Positions 1 to 11,140 of a DNA stretch of 64,000 nucleotides are shown here, in pieces. The stretch comes from Uloborus plumipes (lineage: Eukaryota; Arthropoda; Arachnida; Araneae; Uloboridae). Below the pieces are notes generated by a model that was not told where the DNA came from, made no database searches, and saw only the letters and a list, made by a program, of their open reading frames with translations. Within the stretch, counting starts at the first letter, position 1. Each line of letters starts with the position of its first letter. The stretch spans positions 1 through 64,000 of the forward strand of contig JAXGGA010001629.1 in assembly GCA_038373865.1 (NCBI GenBank). Direction: 5' to 3'. The position numbers and the translations under genes are program-made.

Positions 1-479
1 GTGTCAGTTAGCTTTGCTTCAACTATAGATACTCAGATTTTAATATAAGTAGATAGATGGCTTTTCAAATAATTTATATTTCAAAAAATTACCAGTTGCT
101 CGCGATAAAAATATTACGTAAGTGGTCCGCTTATGAGTTTCGTGTTTGATTTAGTTAAGCCTTCATTCAAAATTCTCATTATCATTGTTATCACCGTTTC
201 ATAGCAACGACGGTTTGCAAGAATGGATTTCATATTTAATCATTTATTAGGCTTAATCGCTTTAAATTTGACTACTTATTAATTAATATCTTCGCTAATT
301 AAAATCGTATAATTATATCAATTGAAACTAAAGAAGCTTGAAAAATTACCTATCTATCGGTACCTGGTTCGACTTTCAGTTCATTGGCGTTCAGGAGAAA
401 GAAGCGTGACATAGAAAGATAGAAAGATAGTTAGAAAGAAAGATAGTGAGAAAGATACTCAGTTTTTAATATAAGTAGA
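1..479 (-). mobile_element. Non-autonomous Helitron, partial (cut by window edge)
   Basis: This segment matches the distal part of the complete copies at 480-1267 and 60359-61138, sharing the stretch around 120-350 (GGTACCTGGTTCGACTTTC and flanks). On the minus strand its left end is TCTACTTATATTAAAAACTG, a TC start as expected for a Helitron 5' end. The 3' part lies outside the window. It abuts the next copy with no intervening base (GTAGA then CTAG at 479/480). An (AGAAAGATAG)-type microsatellite sits just inside the 5' end. No Rep/helicase frame is visible, so it is non-autonomous. Confidence 0.7.
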
Positions 480-1267
480 CTAGCTGCCAGGGCAGCTAGA
501 TTAGCTTCCTGCGGCATGTTGATGCATAACGTCTCCCCTCTCTAACTTTTACCTCATTCTGAAATTATATTATTTGATATAATTTAATGTTCATTCGATT
601 TCAAGACATACCACGCACGTGGCCCGGCGTTGCACGGGCACTTCGTGCCCTGAAAGTAGTGAGAAAAAAATTTAAAGAAATTACTCCCCGCCAAGGCGGC
701 TCGCTTACAGGCGCTTCACGCCTTTACTTTTTTCCTATATTAAAAAATCATTCGAATTATTGAGATGCTTCGCGCCTTCAAGATGGTGAGGAAAGTTTCA
801 GTAAGTTCAGGTCGCTCAAAGAAAAAAAGCAGACATAGATACTCAGTTTTTAATATAAGTAGATGGCTCTTCAACAAATAAATGTTTCAAAATATTACCA
901 GTAGCTAGCGATAAAAATTCTACGTAAGTGGCCCGCTTATGAGTTTCGTGTTTGATTTAGTTAAGCCTTCATTCAAAATTCTCATTATCATTGTTATTAT
1001 ACTGTTTCATAGCAACGACGGTTTGCAAGAATGGATTTCATATTTAATCATTTATTAGGCTTAATCGCTTTAAACTTGACTACTTATTAATTGATATCTT
1101 CGCTAATTAAAATCGTATAATTATATAGATTGAAACTAAAGAAGCCTGAAAAATTACCTATCTATCGGTACCTGGTTCGACTTTCAGTTCATTGGCGTTC
1201 AGGAGAAAGAAGCGTGACATAGAAAGAAAGATAGTTAGAAAGATACTCAGTTTTTAATATAAGTAGA
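480..1267 (-). mobile_element. Non-autonomous Helitron, full copy (788 bp)
   Basis: Read on the minus strand, the element starts TCTACTTATATTAAAAACTG and ends with a perfect hairpin (CTAGCTGCC, CTG loop region, GGCAGCTAG) finishing in CTAG, the Helitron CTRR terminus. The base after the 5' end is compatible with insertion between A and T (T at 1268 on the plus strand). A second hairpin-rich GC patch lies near 610-660 (GCACGGGCACTTCGTGCCC). The same 780-bp unit recurs at 60359-61138. There is no coding capacity, so mobilisation would depend on an autonomous Helitron elsewhere. Confidence 0.75.
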
Positions 1268-1568
1268 TTAAATTCATGAAGATTCTTCTTTTTCAAGGAA
1301 CTCTTATGAAGTGACTCTACGAAATATACTCCACTTTTTATAAAACGGAAAGAGATTTAAAAGGATAGAATCATATGAAATATTTTTTAGATATTTGAAG
1401 CAAATAAAATAAAGTGTTAAAATCACATGAACTATAAGTGCAACGTACATTAATCAGTACTATTAAAAAAAAAAAACCTAACAGCATGAATTTTAAGATA
1501 GGCATTCTGCTATAATATTGCACAATAATAGCTTCAATTCAACTTTTTTTGTATACGAACATGATTTT
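1268..1568. other. No gene seen; AT-rich spacer
   Basis: This AT-rich sequence lies between the Helitron pair and the palindromic element. I see no open frame, repeat end or RNA gene. Confidence 0.5.
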
Positions 1569-2222
1569 GGACCATTCCATGAAAAAATAGCCACTTTGTC
1601 CCTCACGTGGTTCATATATTTCATTAAAAAAGTGATAATTAAAAAAGTGAACAACGAAATTTTTCACTAACGATAACACATATAAGTGAGTGTTCGATAA
1701 CCCATACATGAAGCGTCACGTGAGGGCAGGGGTGCCCACAGGGGGGGGGGGAGGATTATGGCGCAAGTTGCGCCATCAAAATTTTTGGGGGGGATTTTTT
1801 AAAACTAATTTATTAATTTATTTTTTAGTTTTGAGTGCTTATTGATTTTTTAAATAAAAATTATTCATTAATTTATTTTTTAATTTAAATTATTTCTTTT
1901 ATTTCTTTATTATTTATTTATTTATTTATTTATTTTATGTGTGTGCTTAAATTTTTGTCTGGATAAGAAAAAAAGTGATTCTACTCTGTACATAATTAGT
2001 ACGTTTAAAAAATCAATGCATAAAAAAATAATAGATATAATTTAAAAAAAAAAACAATATTTAAAAAAATAAATAAAATAAAAAAGGGGTAAAATAAAAA
2101 ATAAAAAGCGCAAGAAGGTTGTGATTTTTTTTTTGGGGGGGGGGGGGGAATTGCACCATGGAGCATGGGGGGGGAGCAACCCTGCGTGAGGGAGAAAATT
2201 ATCGTTTTCCGTGGAATGGTCC
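1569..2222. mobile_element. Palindromic MITE-like element split by a hAT MITE
   Basis: The outer arms are inverted. The left arm at 1569 begins GGACCATTCCATGAAAA and runs to TCCCTCACG near 1618. The right arm, from CGTGAGGGA at 2185, runs to GGAATGGTCC ending at 2222. Removing the internal hAT insertion (1727-2184) and one target copy restores an element of about 190 bp. The superfamily of the outer element is not clear and I could not define its own target duplication. Confidence 0.5.
1727..2184. mobile_element. hAT-type MITE with exact 8-bp TSD CGTGAGGG
   Basis: The ends are CAGGGGTGCCC on the left and GGGGAGCAACCCTG on the right, which pair as hAT-like terminal inverted repeats (CAGGG...CCCTG). 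The 8-bp direct repeat CGTGAGGG flanks it at 1719-1726 and 2185-2192. Both ends carry long G runs; the interior is AT-rich TTTA repeats with no coding capacity. The 8-bp duplication and CAGGG ends are hallmarks of hAT transposition. Confidence 0.8.
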
Positions 2223-5200
2223 TTTTGCAGCAGAAAATAGTATTTCTTTCATTTAGCATAGAAGCCATTTTTCATTTAGCCAGAAAGAAACCTTACAACA
2301 AAATTAACACTTAAACGTGAACAGATTGTATTGGTTACCATGAAAATGATATCACACTTATTCGCGCAAACTATGTGTATGTGAGCCTAGGAGGCACTAA
2401 GTCACAAAAAAAAGGTTAGCCAAGATATTTTTTGTGATAATTCGTATTACTTGATTATCATTCATAGACGCAAAAAATTATTTTTGAAAAATTAAAATTT
2501 TAGTGCTTTGTATATAAGATAGTACTTTGATTCCGATGTTGAGAAAATAGACAATATATATAGTAATTATGCCTTCATGGGAATATTTTAGTAAAATTTA
2601 ACCAGAAAACGAACCAGCAAAAGAAAGATACATTGTACTTTAAATTCTATAAATTTGAATGAAGTTAAATGTTGTGTTAATGAAACAGGTTTTAAAGCGG
2701 TAAAAAAAGATAAGTAAATAAATGAATTTTAAAAAAAAAATCCCAAAAACCCTTCAAAAAACCATTTGACCCATCTAACGAAAATTTTCCATAGTATGCA
2801 GAAAGCAATTAAAATGTTAAGTTTAAAAAATATACTCACAACCAATGCTATTTGCATAGGAATTCCATTAGGGCATTTTATTCTCCCCGAAACAGTCGTT
2901 AAGCTATGCAAATCACGCAAATAAACAAATAAATATACCCTTGAGTTTAGGAATCCGAATAAAAAGACGGCAGAAAAAAAATAAACACTAGAGAACCACT
3001 TGATATTAATCTTTCTGGCTCGAGTATTGAAATTCACAGCAAAGACCGAATTCCAAATCTCGGCGGTGTATTCTCAGTTTTCAGAGGAAGACAGCTTTAA
3101 GAATGTTATTTTTATGTATGAAAGTGACGCCAAAGATAGAAACTGAAATAAATTGCTTTTATGCGAATAGAAATGGTACCCAGTAGATCTATTCTATTCT
3201 CATACAAAAAAGAACTTCTGAACTTACTTGATAGAATGCGGAATAAAATAAAATTTATAAATACACCAACACAATGTTTACTTTTGCTGGTATTATTTCC
3301 TTTCTTAGCAGCCAAAACTTGGATTTAATACCTGGCACAAAGCCCGGATTTTGATGTGAAATACAATTTCTTCAGATCGTGATAAGATATCTGATTTTAT
3401 TCGGCCGCCCTGCGTCAACTCTGAGTACATTTGAAATTCATACGGCCATTTTATAAGCAGGAGACACATGTAATTTCTGCTCGCCGAAGAACGACATGAA
3501 AATTTCTGCGACATTGACTCTGCTTAAATTCCACTTTCAGCATTAATATTTTGCAACGAGATTCAAAGCTTCTGAAACTGGACAAAAGATAGTTACTGTC
3601 AGGGTTTAGGATATCTTGACATGGTGATTACTAGAATTTACTTTTTAACTTCCCATTGTGAAGTATAAACTTGGTTCTTTCTAAAATTACTTAATATTTC
3701 TAAAGCTTACACGAACTTTTTACTCTATAATCCTTAAATTCTGTACATACAAAAAAAAGCACTAGTCCTAATGTTATACAATTCTATTTTAGAGATTGAA
3801 TACGAAAAAGTAAAAGAACGCACAACACTCTTTTAAAAATTACTCTGAAGAAAAGAAGACTATTGCTGGTTTAAAGAGAACAAACCCAAGAAAGTAACCC
3901 TATTGCTTATTTAAGGAAAATAAGCCCAGTGCTAACTTATAGGAGGAAAACATATTGCTAATTTAAAGGAAAGGTGCCTATTGCTAACTTAAAAAAAATG
4001 ATCTTATTGCCATATTAAACTTGATAAAGATTGTTATATTTTTTTTTAATTATTTTCAATGAGAGAGATACCAACTAAGCAAACATGATATGTTTAAGTT
4101 ACAGATGCTAACTAATATAAGTTTAAATTTTATAACTAAAACGCAAAATAAGATCAAGAATATTATCAAGCTAAATAATGTTTTAATATGATGAGCATTC
4201 TCAAGCAAAACCAAAGCTTTATTAAATATTCCTGCAACGCAACACAGTTCAAAAAATGTTAATATTATTTGTGGTTTATTGCAATTCTAAATTAGATAAG
4301 AATTTTCAAAATTTCTTTAACACCTCTAAAACGTGTTACTATGACTAGAAATGTTCAACTTTCATTTTTTTAATGAAACAACCAAAGTGAATCTCTACGT
4401 GCTATAATTAGTAAAAATTTGTTTTTACAAAACTAGGCAGTTGAACAACATGTAGAAATTTTAAAACAGTCCATAGAAAATAATGAATAAGATGGGCTTG
4501 GGGTCATGGCAGCCACGAAAATGCGATTCGACACGGTGTTTCTTTTTCCTCTGGAGAACTAGAAGAATAAATTTGGTGCTGCCGAAATTTTCCAGCATTT
4601 ATACTAATACATTGTGAAAAAGTCTATAAAAAGAATAAGCTAGTGCAGATAAGATTTGTGTAATCCTTTGCTATATATGTTTTATTGCACAAAAATTCCA
4701 TACCTTTCCTCTACTTTTCGGGAAGAAAAATAAAGGAAGAAAAATAAAAGAAAAAAAAAGGAAATAAGGCTTACTGGTAAGATAAAAAACAGTAAAAAAC
4801 TGGATTAAATGAAGAGAAAGCAAACTGTATTAGTTCGAGACAAGTTCAGGTGCATTAAGCGACAATATTATGAATTTTATAATGTATTTATATGCGTGTG
4901 TGTTTTTATTTAAAGGACAGCTGTTTGGAACAGTTAAAAATAGAATAAACGTTTCAAAACAAAATAAGCGATTATTACTTGTTTTTCTAATAGTAGATCA
5001 AAACGATGAATATTCTACTCAATGACTAATAGTAATTGAAAGAGTTTCTATTTGTAGTTTTTTGCATCGTGCATTTTTAAATACGTGAAGTTCTAAGGTT
5101 TAATTAAACCGAATATACGTCTTCTTTTGTGTAGTTTCATTTTTTGCTGAATATTCGTAATTCTCCCCAGAAGTGAATTTGTCAGATTTTATTTTATAAC

Positions 5201-5551
5201 ATTTTTTTTTTCTAAAAGCATTTTGTCAGCAATAAAAAATCCATCACACATGTTATTCTAACACTTAATTAACCATGTTAACTATTTTCCTCACAACTTT
5301 TCGACCCACCATTTCCAAAGACGCGTCGCCTTCACAAACTAACTCGAAAACTAGCAATCCTGATATAACGTAACATTATTCATTTACCCAATATCACCCG
5401 ATCCCTTAATGAATTCCCGACTTCACCGACTCCCAACCTCGCTCCATCCGTTTTCAGGTAATTAATGCCGGGGCTTCCTGTTTAATCTGGAAGCAAAGAA
5501 CAATGGACGCCTTAATGAAATACCTGAGACTAATAGACTAAAAGCGCGCCA
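2223..5551. other. No gene recognised
   Basis: AT-rich sequence with only short chance frames. The only structure I see is the degenerate short tandem repeat at 3855-4025. The stretch 5280-5551 is less AT-rich (CTTCACCGACTCCCAACCTC and flanks) and leads into the duplicated segment starting at 5552. I cannot assign function. Confidence 0.4.
3855..4025. repeat. Degenerate ~30-45-bp tandem repeat (TATTGCTNATTTAAAGGAAA)
   Basis: About six imperfect units contain CTATTGC or an equivalent followed by TNATTTAAAGGAAA-like sequence. They start near 3862, 3899, 3931, 3953, 3979 and 4010. Confidence 0.55.
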
Positions 5552-6115
5552 ACTATCTCTTCACCTCGAAGAAACAATGTAACGGAAATAATTGACGACC
5601 AAACCTGGAGGGAGCCCGAGTTATATTGTCGGACACAAGGACAGAAACAAAGTGACCGTTGTTGAGGAATAGAAGGGGCCGCTGTTTGCCATCTTAACGG
5701 GAGCAGTTATTAAATTTGCTATGATAGAGCTTGTGGTAAGTGGGCGAAGTATGATGATGTTGTGGTTGTATAAATATTCTTGGTGAAATTGATAGTAGGG
5801 TCATTTTAAACTCAATTATCACTGTTGAAGTTGAGGCCCAGGGAAAGAATGCTCAAGCTCAATTTCCAAAAAATAGATATTCTGGTTGTTTTCTTTTTTG
5901 AAATGCATGGAAGGAAGTTACAGTTGTCAATTCATCAAAGAAAACAAGAAGGTTCTAAATTTATTATTTTAAACCAAATTACGGGTTCATTCGCTCTACT
6001 CGGTCTACTCATTCTTCAAACTCGTACTTATTCTCTGTGTTTAATACAAATTTTATTTGTTTACATTAAGTGATTTTAAAAGCATATTTGGGCTTATAGG
6101 AAAATATGAAAAATG
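5552..6115 (+). repeat. Tandem duplication, copy 1
   Basis: This segment and the one starting at 6370 share blocks such as GAAACAATGTAA, GACGACCAAACCTGGAGGGA, TTTGCCATCTTAACGGGAGC and TATGATAGAGCTTGTGGTAA at an offset of about 818 bp. Neither copy carries a convincing reading frame: in-frame stops are frequent and chance frames differ between copies. The relatively GC-rich part (5560-5770) is the best-preserved part. Its function is unknown. Confidence 0.75.
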
Positions 6116-6369
6116 TTTGCAACTGAATTTTAGGTTTGTTTATTCGGTTCGCAAGAGGCCATACTTCACTTCGCTTCATTCCTTGAGAGACCACAGTACT
6201 TGTCATTGGAGAATTGAAACAATTACAACATCTAATTTTTACAAAAACATAAGACGATTACAACGAAGCATAAAACAATTACAACATGCTGTGACACAAA
6301 AACATAAGATAATTCAAGAGACCATACTAAAGAACTATGGAAAATAACAGCCAACCTGTTAAAATTACT

Positions 6370-7195
6370 AACTCTCTTCACGCCGAAGAAACAATGTAAT
6401 GGAAATAATTGACGACCAAACCTGGAGGGAGCCCGAGTTATATTGTTGGATACAAGGACAGAAACAAAGGTGACCGTTGTTGAGGAAAAGAATTTTGCTG
6501 ATTTTTGCCCCGCTGTTTGCCATCTTAACGGGAGCAGTTGTTAAATTTGCTATGATAGAGCTTGTGGTAAGTGGGTGAAAGATGATGATGTTGTGGTTGT
6601 ATAAATACTCTTAGGTACGGGGGACCCTGGAGTGTGTGAAAAGTGAAAGTGAAATGCATAAATATTCTTGGTGAAATTGATACTAGGGTCATTTTAAAGT
6701 TGGATTCAATTATCACTGTTTGAGAGTGATGAATAGGAAAAGAACCCTCAAGCCCAATTAATTTCAGAAATTTATAACAGCGTGAAAAAACAATGGTATT
6801 TGGAACATAAATTTCAAAACATTTTTATTGAAATTAGCAAAAGTGAGAAATTTCATAATTCTGCTTTAGATGGGAGGGATGTACACGAATTTAATGAATG
6901 AAAATCTCAGATCCAGTGAGAAAAAACAACACAATTTTCTGGTCGTTTCTTTTTTAGAACTTTACAGAATGAAGTTACTGTGGACTGTTGTCGATTCATC
7001 AAAGAAAATCTGAAGTCGATTCATCATATTTATTTTTTTAAATTACGAACCGCTTCTTTATTGGTTGGTGCACCCATTCATTCACAATGCTGATGCACAT
7101 GCACGCGGTGCGTAATAAAAATTCGTTTTTTTACAACACATGATTTTGAAAGTATATTTTGGCAAAAAAGTGCGAAAATTCTAGAAAATGATTAC
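6370..7195 (+). repeat. Tandem duplication, copy 2
   Basis: Homologous to 5552-6115, with extra sequence near 6490-6515, 6610-6660 and 6770-6930 relative to copy 1. Homology continues through TTCATCAAAGAAAA (about 6995) and the TGATTTTGAAAGTATATTTGG-like block near 7141. The copies are visibly diverged, so the duplication is not recent. Confidence 0.7.
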
Positions 7196-8829
7196 AACTG
7201 TTTTAGTTAAGCTTGTCATAAGCCCCGCCAGAGTTCATCCAGGAGCACCTGTTCATTTCAACAATTCAACGTCTTTACAATTGGTACACAGCGAGTCACC
7301 GAGAGCTTCCTGTGAAGAATGTGAGCGTCGTCTTGGTAGTTTATTTGCTTCTCAGAATTTCTCTATTTTTTTACATTTGCAATAACGTTGGTATTTAACA
7401 TGGCTACTCTTCGTTTTCATGACATTCAAATGTAATTTTCAGCACTTATGTTCACCAATTCCTAAAACATTGTAGAAACAATTTGTTCAACGATTCGCTA
7501 TTCCCAAACGAGTTGCTTCATCGCACATTTGAACTACGTATCATAAAATCTAAATGTGGCAGTATTCAAATAAATAAGAAAAGCACAGCAAAAAGAATAT
7601 GGATGAATACCGAACCTGAAATGCTATTTTTGTGAACATCCAGTAACCCATACGTTATTGCTGTCCCACAAAAACACAAGCGAAATGTCAGCATTCCATT
7701 GTTTTTCATTTCCCTTTTATAGAGGGAAACAAAAACGTTACTCAGATTCCATCGCGATGCATTACTGTAACCGTAACGGTTGAAAAGAATATCGCCGGAA
7801 CAATACGAGATGAAAATATACACGGGCGAGCATTTTTAAGACCCATAAAATCACCCCCTATTTCCCGGTCATTTATTATCCCGGCCAAGTCGTAAAATAT
7901 GATTCTGACGATCTCTCTGATGCCCAACGCCCCCTGGAGAAAAATGCTCTTGCTTACCTTTCCCACGTGACTGCAGGCTACGCTATGCTATTCTTGGATG
8001 TTGGAGGAAGACTGTCATCAAGAAATCAAGATGGATTAGGGGAGGCGAGGGGCACCGAGGGGAAGCGCTATGAAGGGGCAGAATACCCCCTAAGGAGGTA
8101 GGCGGGGGCAATAAGATAGGAATAATGGCTCTGAAAATATCCGTGGATAAAGAAATGGGGGGTTATGGCACCCGCTTGGCGTACTCCAAATAATGTGTTC
8201 GACTTTTTGTTCTTTACACCCACAATATGTTCTATATCAGAAAAGATAAAACAAGTGCTATGGATTAGAAAAGTTTTCGTTTCGAACGCTGTGATTGATG
8301 TAAAACTATGAATGCAAGAATCAACTTGACGGTTTTCTTGTATGACGACGTTTTGCAGCTGTTTTTTTTCTTTCTAACTTTCTGTCCCCCCCCCCCCTTC
8401 TTTGGTTGAGATTATTTAAACCAAATTTTCTACAGAAATTCTAAATCTGCACTATATACTAACAATGCTCCAAAGTTTTAAGAGTTTTGCTCTGAAGTAG
8501 GGATGCACCGATTAATCGGCAGTAATTGCTAATCGGCCAATTAAAACCGATTGATATGAGGATTAATTGGTATTTTTCTTAAAATTACTTTGAGTATGCC
8601 TTGAACAAGAAACTATGCTGAATGGGTTCATTTTCATTTTTCAATGTAATTGACTGCAACACTACATGTAATAGAACATGTAATAAATAATAATAATTAA
8701 AATAAATTTATGTTCATTCTTTCAATTTACTGTATTACAAAATGAATTTGTTAAAAAAGTGTCACAAAAAGTACATTTCTCATCTTAAGAATAAACATTT
8801 TTTATTCTTAAGATAAATGTGTATGCTAT
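7196..8829. other. No gene recognised; GC-richer patch and possible hAT end
   Basis: Unremarkable AT-rich sequence apart from a purine/GC-rich patch at 8035-8170, a poly-C run near 8387, and a possible transposon end at 8499 (TAGGGATGCACCGATTAATC). I see no coding frame with codon structure. Confidence 0.4.
8499..8575 (+). mobile_element. Possible transposon end fragment (GGGATGCACCGAT type)
   Basis: GGGATGCACCGATTAATCGG followed by further ATCGG/CCGAT repeats resembles a terminal sequence seen in dispersed repeats of many animals. No matching opposite end was found nearby, so this is a fragment at best. Confidence 0.3.
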
Positions 8830-9789
8830 GAAGAAAGTAAACTAAATAGAAAATCGAACTGTGGGAGTGACTCCATTTAACTTCGTTAGATAAACCTGAA
8901 TGCTAGGATTAAACACATTTCCTTTTAATTTGTTGAGATTTTCTTCAAAGTACAATTTTGAAGCAGAGAATAGTGAATACAGGGGCAAAAAATGTATTGA
9001 CAGAATTTGATCCTTATTAATAAACTGTGCTACAAAAGTGAAACAGTTTTAAAATAAATACATCTACTACGAAGAGTAATTGAATAAGATACCAAATAGG
9101 AAAATATTGCTATTCGGGTGAATTAATTAAACCTGACTTTTAGGATCAGACAAATTTCCGATATTTTAGCGGAGATTTTCTTTATGCTAGTGAATGCAGT
9201 TTTTTTTTTTTTGACATCACATTTGCTTCTTGAACATAAAGCATTACAAAAGTTAAACAGTTCATCTTTGAAAAATCAAAGTTGTTGTTGTTAAGAGTGT
9301 AAGGGCCCTGCTCCACATTAACGTAAAGCAGAAAAATAAAGCAGAAGCGTAAAATGGAGCAAATAGTGTTCCTATAGAAAGTACCCGGATTTTTGGTTTC
9401 TGCCTTCAGTTTCGGTCGCGTTTTACGCTGATGTGGAGCAGGACCCTAACTGAGTAAGAAATCGAATTGGAAAGCATTGCTATTTAGCTACGTTACTTAA
9501 ATCTGACTTTTAGGATTAAACATATTTTTAATGAATTGGTTTGGATTTTCTTCAAATTATTTAACACTCATCGATTAATGAATTAGGAAAAACATATGTT
9601 GACATCATTTCATTCTTACAAATTAAATTAAGTGCAAAAGTGAAACAGTTAATCCCAAAAACAAATGCATTCTGAGATCGAGTAGGGTAGTATTTATGTT
9701 CAACTACGTTAATTGAAAATGAATGTTAAGGTTATAAACATAATTCAAATACATTAGCTGAGATTCTCTTCAAACACTCAGCGATTAGT
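8830..9789. repeat. Old degenerate tandem array, left part
   Basis: Diverged units recur, each containing a GAATAAGAAATTGAAT-like block, a CTGANTNTTAGGATTAAACA-like block, GAGATTTTCTTCAAA and CACTCATCGATTANTGAAT. Units can be aligned at about 8840, 9075, 9450 and 9690. The array continues at 10968 and again after the Tc1 element at 14915. The period is roughly 230-270 bp. It acts as a backdrop for several insertions whose empty sites can be inferred from sister units. Confidence 0.55.
9302..9447. mobile_element. 146-bp MITE with ~25-bp terminal inverted repeats
   Basis: The left end AGGGCCCTGCTCCACATTAA pairs with the right end (ATGTGGAGCAGGACCCT), and the inverted repeats continue into CGTAAA/TTTACG. 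It interrupts the old tandem array. The target duplication is ambiguous and the superfamily is not assigned. Confidence 0.7.
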
Positions 9790-9951
9790 TGTTGTTGTTG
9801 TTGTTGTGACTTATCCCGCTTGTTGCTTTTGTCTAAATCAAGTCTATGAACCCGTGAGAAAGCAATTTCTCAAGAAGCAACTCGGAAGAGAAAAACAATT
9901 GGCTTTTCAGGCAGCCAATGCACGACAAAATATAAGCAAGAGCAGCACGAA

Positions 9952-10150
9952 GCAGAGCCTGATTAAGATATCAAGGGGCCCTAGGCCAAATACTTTTTTT
10001 GGACCCCCCATAATGAATCTTTTCAATTTTAAGCATGTGATAAAACAAATTTAGGCATTGACTACAACAATTTTAGACACTTGGGGGCCCCTAAATTGTG
10101 AGGACCCTAGGCCGCGGCCTAGTTGGCCTATTCAGTAATCAGGCCCCACG
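9952..10150. repeat. GGCCC-rich inverted-repeat element
   Basis: The left block (GCCTGATTA at about 9957, then AAGGGGCCCTAGGCC) is mirrored by the right block (GGACCCTAGGCCGCGGCCTA and TAATCAGGCCCC ending near 10147). This suggests a small DNA element with terminal inverted repeats and a spacer. It contains a strong local palindrome, AGGCCGCGGCCT. No clear target duplication was seen. Confidence 0.5.
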
Positions 10151-10313
10151 AGAAATGAATATCATGAACCTAAAGTTAAAAGTTTTTAAATACTGCCACG
10201 TCCGTCCCGCAGGATAAAAAGGAGCGCTTTCGGAGAGTTAGTAGAGGCCTCCGCCCGAAAAATGAACTACAGTCTATACAACTAAACATTTGAGAATATT
10301 GCAGTGTACGGAT

Positions 10314-10728
10314 CAACGCCCCCTAAATACTAAATGCCTAGTATATTTGCTTTGCTACGGTCGTCGTTGGTTCTACTTTAAACGTCACCTTGCGGCAATC
10401 CGATAATGCCGTTGTTATTTTTTGATTGGTTAATTTTTAAATTTAAATTCAGAAACGGACCAATCGTTCATTTCTCGAAGAACTCCGGTAGATGGCAGTG
10501 TATCGTGAACCAAGGGCATTTTGCAGCTATTGGCTATGGATCCAAACAATATTCGAATTAAATTTTTTGATTGTTTGATTTTAAATTTAAATTTAGAAAT
10601 GAACCAATCGTTAATTTCTCTTTCCCGAAGAATTCCGGTAGATGGCAGTATATCGGGAACCAAGGACGAAATTTTGCTCTGTGCTAAAAACCAGAAAGTT
10701 GCAGGCATTTAGTATTTAGGAGGCGTTG
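10314..10728. repeat. Inverted-repeat module enclosing a ~130-bp direct duplication
   Basis: CAACGCCCCCTAAATACTAA on the left (10314 on) is inverted at 10703-10728 (ATTTAGTATTTAGGAGGCGTTG). Between them, two diverged direct units share TTTTTTGATTG, AACCAATCGTT-like blocks and CCGGTAGATGGCAGT (near 10485 and 10637). No frame is credible across the module. Confidence 0.6.
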
Positions 10729-10967
10729 GTACGGATTGTGTACTTCTGCTACGAGGGTCAAACTAGATCAATTGCTGGACTTGGTAAATTTACGTCAGGG
10801 GCAAATAATTTCAATTCAAGAGACTAAACTGAAGCCTTTTTATAATCTCAAACTTACTTCGAAGCATCTTTGCGAATATTACTGCATTCTTCGCAAGGAT
10901 AGACCTACTCATAGAGGTGGAGGATTAATGTTCCTGATAAGAAATGCAAATTATGAAGAAAAAAAAA
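10729..10967 (+). pseudogene. LINE endonuclease (EEP-type) fragment
   Basis: Translation of 10736 onward gives a run with the sequence IISIQETKL followed about 30 residues later by RKDRP-HRGGGLMFLIRN. This pairing matches the apurinic-like endonuclease domain of non-LTR retrotransposons of the Jockey/CR1 type: a QET motif with the catalytic glutamate, then an R-x-DR...GGG-hydrophobic strand. Only about 75 residues remain; the DNA-cleavage histidine and the whole reverse transcriptase are missing. The fragment stops at an A-run that coincides with the end of the 8-bp-flanked insertion. In intact relatives this position is also A-rich coding sequence, so the A-run need not be an added tail. It is a dead fragment. 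Confidence 0.65.
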
Positions 10968-11140
10968 CGATTAGTGAATGCAGATGAAACAAAACTGAGA
11001 TCAGTTAATTTTTATGAATAAACTCAGCAGAAGTGAAACCGTTTATCCTTGGAGCAAAAGCATCTGCTACGAGGAAATGTAACCGAATAAGAATTCGAAA
11101 GGGAAAGGATTGCCACAGAGTTAGGAAACCTCTAGTTAAG
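10968..11140. repeat. Old tandem array, middle part
   Basis: The array resumes after the composite insertion: GTGAATGCAGATGAAACA, then TTTATGAATAAACT, GAAACCGTTTAT and CATCTGCTACGAG. These align with units near 9050 and 15090. Confidence 0.55.

Larger units (their letters stand above)
9790..10967 (+). mobile_element. Composite insertion flanked by 8-bp repeat CGATTAGT
   Basis: The old tandem-array sequence stops at CGATTAGT (9782-9789) and resumes at an identical CGATTAGT (10968-10975); sister units at about 9555 and 15048 show the two flanks joined. The 1178-bp insert begins with (TTG)n, contains two inverted-repeat modules and a LINE endonuclease fragment, and ends with GAAG plus nine A residues on the plus strand. 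It may be a retrotransposed chimeric transcript or a hAT-mobilised block; both are inference. Confidence 0.55.

Noticed and set aside
340..400. Possible tRNA-like B box (GGTTCGACTTTC) in the Helitron
   Set aside because: No matching A box at the right distance and no cloverleaf. The sequence is internal to a Helitron.
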